This document shows positions 58,098 through 64,000 of a stretch of DNA of 64,000 nt, one piece after another (position 1 is the stretch's first letter; the number at the start of each line of letters is the position of its first letter). Location: assembly GCA_964036665.1 (NCBI GenBank), contig OZ038529.1, positions 11,912,060 through 11,976,059 on the forward strand. The letters are read 5' to 3'. The position numbers and the translations under genes were made by a program. A model generated the notes under the pieces. It made no database searches. It saw only the letters and a program-made list of their open reading frames with translations, and had not been told where the DNA came from. The DNA comes from Gordius sp. MW1. Its lineage: Eukaryota; Nematomorpha; Gordioida; Gordea; Gordiidae.

Positions 58098-58440
58098 TAT
58101 TTTTCACGTCAATTATTATTATTATAGGACGGTCGTGTCCCCTCCTGCGGCTAAATGAATTAAAAAATCTCATTTTATCATTTTTTGCGCGTTAAATAAG
58201 GAGAGATATGAAAATACTATTAACAAAGTGCCAATAAATGTTGATATATCTCAGTGCTTCGGACATTAATAAGTTCAGAATTAAAAGTTTTATTCAGAAA
58301 CAAATAATTTAAGTATGATATTGTTTCAATTGCAAAAAATTAAAAAAAATCGCTTGAAGGGCCAGGGGGTAAAAGATTTTTCCCTTGGGGGGGGGCATGG
58401 GGCCAGGTTTTATCTCTTAGGTGGGCCTGGGCCTTGGACC
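58098..58440 (+). repeat. Dispersed 300 bp repeat, copy 2
   Basis: Aligns with 55535-55835 from TTTTTCACGTCAATTATTAT to the G run, then continues GGCATGGGGCCAGG to GGACCCTC. Confidence 0.85.
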
Positions 58441-58520
58441 CTCTTTAACTATTTGTTTAAAAATCTTTGCATAATAAACACTTACCAATTATATTTGATA
58501 TATTCTTAATCTATTGAAAT

Positions 58521-58975
58521 TTATCTATAAGATGATATATATTCTGCTAATACACCCGGGTAAATGGCAAAACAACGTTTGCCGGGTTCATCTAGATAAT
58601 TATATAGTGCGTATAAATTAGCTTCGCGGCTAGAAAAAAATCAAAAGCGGTTTCAATGAGTGTGTTAAAATATCATTTTCTATAAAATTTCACTAAGAAA
58701 ACTAATATTATATATATTTGCACATCACATTTAAATTTAACCCTAATATATAAAGAAAGTTTTAAATCTTCATTTTGAAGAAAATGTAGAAATCTTTCAT
58801 TTTATAAATAAACAGCACTATCACCACTCGTTATGAAACATTTATAAATCGATGTAAATTAGTGAGGGAACAATTTACTATAACTCGAACGGGTAGAATA
58901 AAAATAAGCTCGAGTCAGGCTCTGTTGTAAGAAAGTGTCATTAGTATGATATTCTTCTTCTGATTTCATCAACAT
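58521..58975 (-). CDS. 3' exons of an unrecognised minus-strand gene
   Basis: Two coding-like segments. 58859-58975 opens after TTTTTTTGAG and reads MLMKSEEEYHTNDTFLQQ, then LTRAYFYSTRSSY. 58521-58629 opens after a strong acceptor TTTTTTTCTAG and reads ANLYALYNYLDEPGKRCF, then YPGVLAEYISSYR and a stop at 58521. A donor at TTATA/GTAAATTG and an acceptor at GCGAAG (exon from 58621) would join them in phase; using the CTAG acceptor would not. I do not recognise the protein. The composition (charged and aromatic residues, few Ile/Asn/Lys runs) is unlike random AT-rich translation. Confidence 0.4.
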
Positions 58976-59204
58976 CTCAAAAAAAGTAAGTAAATGCGCC
59001 AATACATAAAAGTATTACATAATTAGTATAACGAAAAAAGGAAGACGGCAATATTTAAATTAATATTTAACCTTGCCTTTGATCCATTTTAAAGGTCTGC
59101 ATGCCAGTTCTTTAAAAATTGGGTGGGCCAGGTCTAGCACATGCCTTCTTTTAAATACCAACTCTATATTTTATCTTATAATCTTTTTAGAGAATTTACA
59201 TATA

Positions 59205-59310
59205 ATTTGCTGATGCGCAAGGTTAAAATAGTTGCCCAAAACTTGATACAGTTGAAGCTGCATCGATAACACATTATTCATCAACATGTTTAATAAAAAA
59301 GTAAAGCTAG
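59205..59310 (-). other. Possible coding segment, ambiguous strand
   Basis: On minus one frame reads MLMNNVLSMQLQLYQVLG, then NYFNLAHQQ, open for about 36 codons; plus also has a shorter open frame. No convincing splice pair found. Could be another exon of the candidate gene at 58.5 kb. Confidence 0.2.
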
Positions 59311-59319
59311 AAAAATATT

Positions 59320-60340
59320 TTCGCTATAAATGTGGACTGAGCCAATTTAAGAACCAAAATAAAGAATCGTACTCGTAAATCCTTAGGTATTATAAACCAC
59401 TTATTTAAAATTGCATAGCAATTAATATATATCACCAAATGTGAATTGTATACTTATAGTAAATCAGAAAAAATATATTTTAAGTTTGGATTTTATTAAA
59501 TTTCGATTAATTCTTATGTAGGGCGGGCTGACGGGCATTATATGTTAAAACAAAGTTTTGATACGGGCCGGGCTGGCAAAGGGTGCGGGTCAGGAAAAAT
59601 AAAATCTTTTCGGGCCAAGCCTGAGGCTTTGGAAATTTATATTGGCAGACTTTCTTATCTGGAAGCTCAAAGCACCCGGTATAATATAAATATCACGACG
59701 TGCTTAAAACAAAAATATTGTTGGTACATTACAAAATGCATTTAATAGGTGGATAGGGGGAGCAAAAGGTTATTTATATAAAACTTTCAATCGTTACACA
59801 CATTTTTAATTCAATTTCCCCACAGCTACGCTCTTGTATATAAAAAATTTTATCAAAGGAAAAGAGAAAAATAATTTTGAGTTTAGTTTGTTTTTAAATA
59901 TCAGATAGACGGCTATTTGAACCCTCTCGTACAAGTTAAATATATTATATTAAATAACAATATGAATAATAAAATTGCTTAAATTTTTTTCAATGTCTCA
60001 TTTCCTAAGCTTCAAAATCGTTTGACGTTTAATTTAAATATAAAAAAATAATCGCAAAATAAAGATACCGAAAGAATATATATCGTATATTTAATTGATT
60101 TCTACATAAATTTATTTTTAAGAACATTTTTACTGCGCACCCCAAAAAAGGATTATATCACATTTCGCCTCATATCAAAAATAATTGCAATTTTCTTAAC
60201 GGAAAAATAGATTGATTTTAGTGGTCATAACAACGATAATGATTTATTTTCAATTTACTATATATCAGCTGGGTAAATAATGACTTCAAAAAAATAACTA
60301 AAATGACATCTATATCTAATACATTATGTAATATATTCTT
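59320..60340. other. AT-rich stretch, nothing assigned
   Basis: A GC-rich patch near 59520-59650 (GGGCGGGCTGACGGGC, GGGCCGGGCTGGC) belongs to the GC-rich repeat style seen at 3288-3576. Otherwise no gene or repeat recognised. Confidence 0.4.
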
Positions 60341-60345
60341 ACCAG

Positions 60346-60565
60346 TCTCGCGAATGAAAGAGGAATTTTTTGATCGTAGGGAGCGAAATGGTAAAATGAA
60401 TGAAGCCTAAGGCACTAAAGCGAATGATTAGTATAGAACAACAAAACTCATCCTTCTAGATTGATTCATCCAGATGCTTCCTGTCGTTAAAATATGCTTT
60501 GGCATTCCTACAGTCCTCATTTACAGATTTATTTGATAAATAATTGGCAAATACGAACTCGTAAA
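60346..60565 (-). other. Possible coding segments flanked by a strong splice site
   Basis: On minus, 60459-60560 reads YEFVFANYLSNKSVNEDC, then RNAKAYFNDRKHLDESI, before an in-frame TAG. 60346-60440 is open (FIHFTISLPTIKKFLFHSRD) up to a GACTG/GTAAGA donor. The same site read on plus is an acceptor followed by a 20-codon frame (SRM...RERNGKMNEA) with a stop at 60408. Both readings look coding-like and I cannot choose. No family recognised. Confidence 0.25.
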
Positions 60566-60569
60566 CATA

Positions 60570-61785
60570 AATAAATAGCATTAGTTTAATTTTAGTTAGA
60601 TTTACTTTATATAATTATTATTGATTATTTTCAAGCAAAATTTATCAACTATATTTAGATTAACCTTGCAATGAAGTTTGCATATATATGTATTTGCGTG
60701 GATAAATTATTAAATGTAAAGATACCATTTTGAAATAGTCAACCAATTATAAATGAATTTATAAAATGATGAAAATTTTTAATTTTTTTCGGAAATAACT
60801 GAAATATTTATCAAGATTTTTTTAAATAAAATAGGGGGTGATATAAAATAAAAATATGCCCGAAAGCAATACATGAAAGTGATTAATATATAGGGTACAC
60901 AATTTTAAAAAGCCTCGTCAAAGGCAGATTTTATTTCGAAACCCCACGCAAATTATAAATTAAAATATAAAACGCAACTTAAGTCTAATGAATTTGGTCT
61001 TTTCAGTAGCTTAATATTTTACAAGAACTAGGTTAGGTGAAAATTTCATAGGTTTTGGCTTAATACTTTATAAAATATAGAAGCTTTTTTTAGCTCGTGG
61101 GGTTCTGATTATACGTAAATTTTTTTTTGTTTGAGAAAATGTAAGTATTTTTTTTGTATGAAGATATCTTTTACAATTTGTGTTTTTAATACATTTTGAA
61201 CTTTCTTTTAATAAAAAATCACGTTTATTTTGATTTATTTTAAGGTATATGATGTCAAGAGGTAAGAGGGGAAGATCTAAAATAACCAAAATAAAAATGG
61301 GGGTCCAGAAAATTGTTAATAAGTTTTGTAATGTTGATTAGATTCACATTAAAATTTATACCATCAATCTTAAGCCTTTATAAACACATTTTTAAAATTT
61401 GAAATTAAAAAATCTTTGAAAGTTATAAGAAGTCAAAAAGTGGGTTAAAGTTATACCCCACAAATGCTCTCGCGTTCGGGATTTTCAGGAATACTCTCAA
61501 GGTTAAACAAGATTATAATCAAAATGAGTACGTGGATTTTTGTTAGTAATCAATAGAGTTAAGGTGCTAATGAAGGTATTTAGTACCTAAAACTTGATTT
61601 TCTTTTTGTTTAAACAGAATAAATGCTATTTAAAATTAAGAACTAGTAGTTGGAACTATTATTTTTTGGACAAAGTAATAGCCAAAATATATAGTTCCAT
61701 TTTTAGAAACATATCTTTAAAATAAAAGTTTTTATATCATTTTTAAATTTGAAAATGTCTTTCGCACTTTAATCGCAAACATGTT
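60570..61785. other. AT-rich stretch, nothing assigned
   Basis: No repeat ends, conserved ORF or RNA gene seen. The minus ORF at 61068-61289 is low-complexity, Lys/Ile-rich and not convincing. Confidence 0.5.
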
Positions 61786-61788
61786 TGA

Positions 61789-61949
61789 CATGGGCGTAGC
61801 CAGGATGGGATTTAAAGGGGGCAATAATGATTTAAAGAGATGCAAAATTTTTTTTAGTAATTTTAGCCATAATTTAAATTTTGAAGAATATTTGGATTTA
61901 GAAGAAGGCAACCGCCTCTACCTGCCTGCCACTCCCTGGCAACGCCCAT
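61789..61949. mobile_element. hAT-like MITE, CATGGGCGTAGCC family
   Basis: Ends CATGGGCGTAGCCAGG and CTGGCAACGCCCAT; internal GGGGGCAATAATGATTTAAA aligns with 5997-6153 and 39644-39801. The 8-bp flanks are no longer equal. Confidence 0.75.
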
Positions 61950-61984
61950 AATGTGTATTAAATAAAATTAAAGTGGTTTTAAAA

Positions 61985-62135
61985 TAATGAATCATGTATA
62001 AATGGCCGGGCCATCTGTAATTTTTACTACAAAAAAGGATTTTTTTAACTATATTCAACACTACTATTTGCCAAACAATGGAAGGTGTGCTTGTCATCCA
62101 TGAATCTAATTGTGACAACAGATTCTCTATAATTT
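61985..62135 (-). other. Possible exon, two frames open
   Basis: After an acceptor-like AATTATAG at about 62131, two minus frames are open: one reads ESVVTIRFMDDKHTFHCLA, the other NLLSQLDSWMTSTPS. Either could be an exon of the candidate gene at 58.5-60.6 kb. Unrecognised; may be chance. Confidence 0.2.
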
Positions 62136-62349
62136 ACACCAGAAAAAACAAGAAATACAAAGTTCCAGTTAATTCTTAAATAAATTCAAATTAAATTACC
62201 AAAGATGGTAATTTACCAAGGAATCCTGAAATTATAAATTAATTAATTACATATTTTATTTAAAAATCTTTTTAAATTAAGCAACCAGACATGGATTTGG
62301 CTTATCATAGAACATACCAATAGTCACATAGTTATTATTTGTGTTTCAC

Positions 62350-63186
62350 AACTCTCTACTCTTTATCAGTTATTTGGTCCCATATTCGTGGGGTTTGTTT
62401 TGATAAGTTTCTTCCATCTTGACCGAGTGAGTGCCATGTCTTGACTAGTCTCCTTAGTTTTCATAACTTTGTTGACTTGCCCTTTCCACGTGACACGGGG
62501 TCGTCCTCTTCCTCTCTTCCCCGGTACCTCCATGTCCAGTATTTTTGATTTACGTCATCCGTGTCCCTTCTTAGTATATGCCCATACCACCTTAGCCGAT
62601 TTTCGTTAATCATGTCCGCCATAGGTCGAATATCCATTTTTGTCATAAGAAAGTCATTCGTCATATGGTCGAGCTTAGTATACCCCAAGCCCCACCTTAT
62701 CATTCTCATCTCTCTGGCTTGTAATAGCTTTCCTTCCGTGGTGTTTAATGCCCATGTTTCACTTCCATATAGTAACACCGGTCTTATGATGGATTTGTAA
62801 GCTTTGCTCTTCAACCATATTGGCATCTTCTTGTCGCACATTACACCAGAGATACTTCGCCATTTAAACCATCCTTTTGGGATCCGGGCATTGAATTCCA
62901 TTGCGCAACCTCCCTCTTGATGTAGCATCAAGCCGAGGTATGTAAATCTGTCTACTTTTGGGTACTTTAAATGGTCATCTAGTTGTGGAGTGCCTGTAAC
63001 GTTCAGTTCCATGTATACCGTTTTTCGATCGTTGACCTTCAAACCATATCCAGCTAAGCGCTTTGACCACTTTTCGGCTTCATCGAATACTCTCTCCCTT
63101 GTTTCCTCGCATAGTACTATATCATCGGCAAATAGCATACACCATGGCGATGGCCTTTGAATGTCCATCGTTATCGTGTCTATAAT
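62350..63186 (-). mobile_element. RTE-type LINE, 3' half, 5'-truncated
   Basis: Long open minus frame (62461-about 63186): DIQRPSPWCMLFADDIVLCE (RT catalytic box FADD), KWSKRLAGYGLKVNDRKTVY, then RFTYLGLML, RPVLLYGSETWAL and RLRWYGHILRRD. This is the best-preserved LINE copy here and has few if any stops. The 3' end runs to about 62350 (TCAGTTATTTGGTCCC on plus). At 63186 it switches abruptly to the pyrimidine-rich repeat, so the ORF start at 63294 is not LINE sequence. Confidence 0.9.
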
Positions 63187-64000
63187 TATATTACAACTCG
63201 GGCCTTCGGCTCTCGTGGGAAGGGGAGGAGGGGAAGGGAAGGGGGAACGAAACTCATCTATACTTCGCATAAAAGTAGCATATTTGCTATGCAATTTATG
63301 GGCGAGAAAGGTGGGAAGGGGCGAGAATGCCTATAGGGGGGGGGGTATTAAATGTAAAATGATGAGTTAATTAATTGTTATTATTTATACAAATTTTCCA
63401 TCACTTTGGTCAGTGGTGATTTTTTCTAATGGTTAGCAGACAGCCAAATAACTAGCCTATTATTATAGCTAGAAAAAAAAATTGATTTTAATCTCATTTT
63501 GGCCAGTGGTCATTTTTTTCATTGGTCAGTAGCCAGGACACGGTCAAAAAGTCATATTTTTAATGGTATTAACAAGAACAATATATTAATTATATAATAA
63601 AAATTAAAAAAAAATTGCCCTCTCCGGGATTCGAACCCACATTAGTAGAGGCATAAGCTTTTGTAGAGGGGGGGGGGCACAGGGACCCATATCAGAAGTG
63701 GCATAGGCCATTGTAGGGGAGGGCATAGGGTAATTATCAATGTTAACCTAATATACCAATTCAAAAACGAAAAAAAAATTAGAATCACAATTTGGCCACT
63801 GGTCATTTTTTCATTGGTCAGTAGCCGGCGGACGGTCAAAATGTCATATTATCAATGGTATTAACAAGAACAAAAGGTTAATTTATTAAAAAAAAATTTT
63901 GTCCTCTCCGGGTATTGAACCAGCAAGTCAGAAAGTTGAAACGAAAATAGGTAACGGACGGACGGACACCAAATAGCGAGCCCATAAATTGCATAGCAAC
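63187..64000 (-). repeat. Inverted repeat yard: pyrimidine-rich repeat and SINE-like units
   Basis: 63187-63360 is the inverted copy of 20290-20485 (CTCGGGCCTTCGGC, GCATATTTGCTATGCAATTT, GAGAATGCCTATAGG). 63400-63600 and 63740-63870 contain GGCCAGTGGTCATTTTTT...CATTGGTCAGTAGCC, the inverse of the CCAATGG units. 63605-63735 has the inverse B box CCGGGATTCGAACCC. The end holds (GGAC)n and CCCATAAATTGCATAGCAA, the inverse of the opening of arrays A and B. No gene. Confidence 0.75.

Overview
This window is AT-rich nuclear DNA of an invertebrate animal. The evidence is spliced metazoan genes (a type IV collagen with a signal peptide and 7S cysteines, amphiphysin, an ENPP ectophosphodiesterase, PRA1 and the U2 snRNP protein A') set among LINE, hAT-like and SINE-like repeats. 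Many introns are only 34 to 50 nt long, all with GT...AG borders, beside others of 1 to 4 kb. That pattern fits flatworm-type genomes, but nothing here fixes the phylum. No prokaryotic, organellar or CRISPR sequence was seen.

Layout. 1-4.6 kb: 5' half of a type IV collagen gene on the minus strand, running off the left edge. 4.6-13.2 kb: repeats (hAT-like MITEs, two RTE-type LINE fragments) and one small unrecognised ORF. 13.8-14.6 kb: complete three-exon PRA1 (prenylated Rab acceptor) on minus. 15.1-17.0 kb: two minus exons resembling the C-terminal helices of a Na/Ca-type cation exchanger, and one unassigned plus-strand exon. 17.3-25.0 kb: a repeat yard containing GC-rich hairpin repeats, SINE-like units with tRNA B-box motifs, arrays built on a CCAATGG/CCATTGG palindrome, and a small LTR element split by a 2.3 kb repeat block. 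25.75-28.17 kb: complete seven-exon U2A' (SNRPA1) on plus. 28.24-35.05 kb: complete 13-exon amphiphysin/BIN1 homologue on minus, tail-to-tail with SNRPA1 (stops about 62 bp apart). 36-39.8 kb: a 1.1 kb hAT-like repeat and a LINE relic carrying a MITE. 40.2-55.1 kb: complete 20-exon ENPP1/3-like gene on minus (854 codons), with a satellite in one intron and a LINE (itself split by a MITE) in another. 55.2-58.4 kb: repeats. 58.5-62.1 kb: open, splice-flanked segments on minus that suggest an unrecognised gene. 62.3-64.0 kb: LINE 3' fragment and more SINE-like repeats.

The genes are unrelated housekeeping and tissue genes, with no sign of an operon or defence cluster. Amphiphysin and PRA1 both act in membrane traffic, collagen IV and ENPP act outside the cell, and U2A' acts in splicing. 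The most distinctive content is the repeat landscape: several hAT-like non-autonomous families with readable 8-bp target duplications, nested insertions that give a relative order of events, and the CCAATGG hairpin arrays. Gene models were built by eye from splice signals, reading phase and family resemblance. Every complete model closes in phase from ATG to stop, but none was checked with transcripts.
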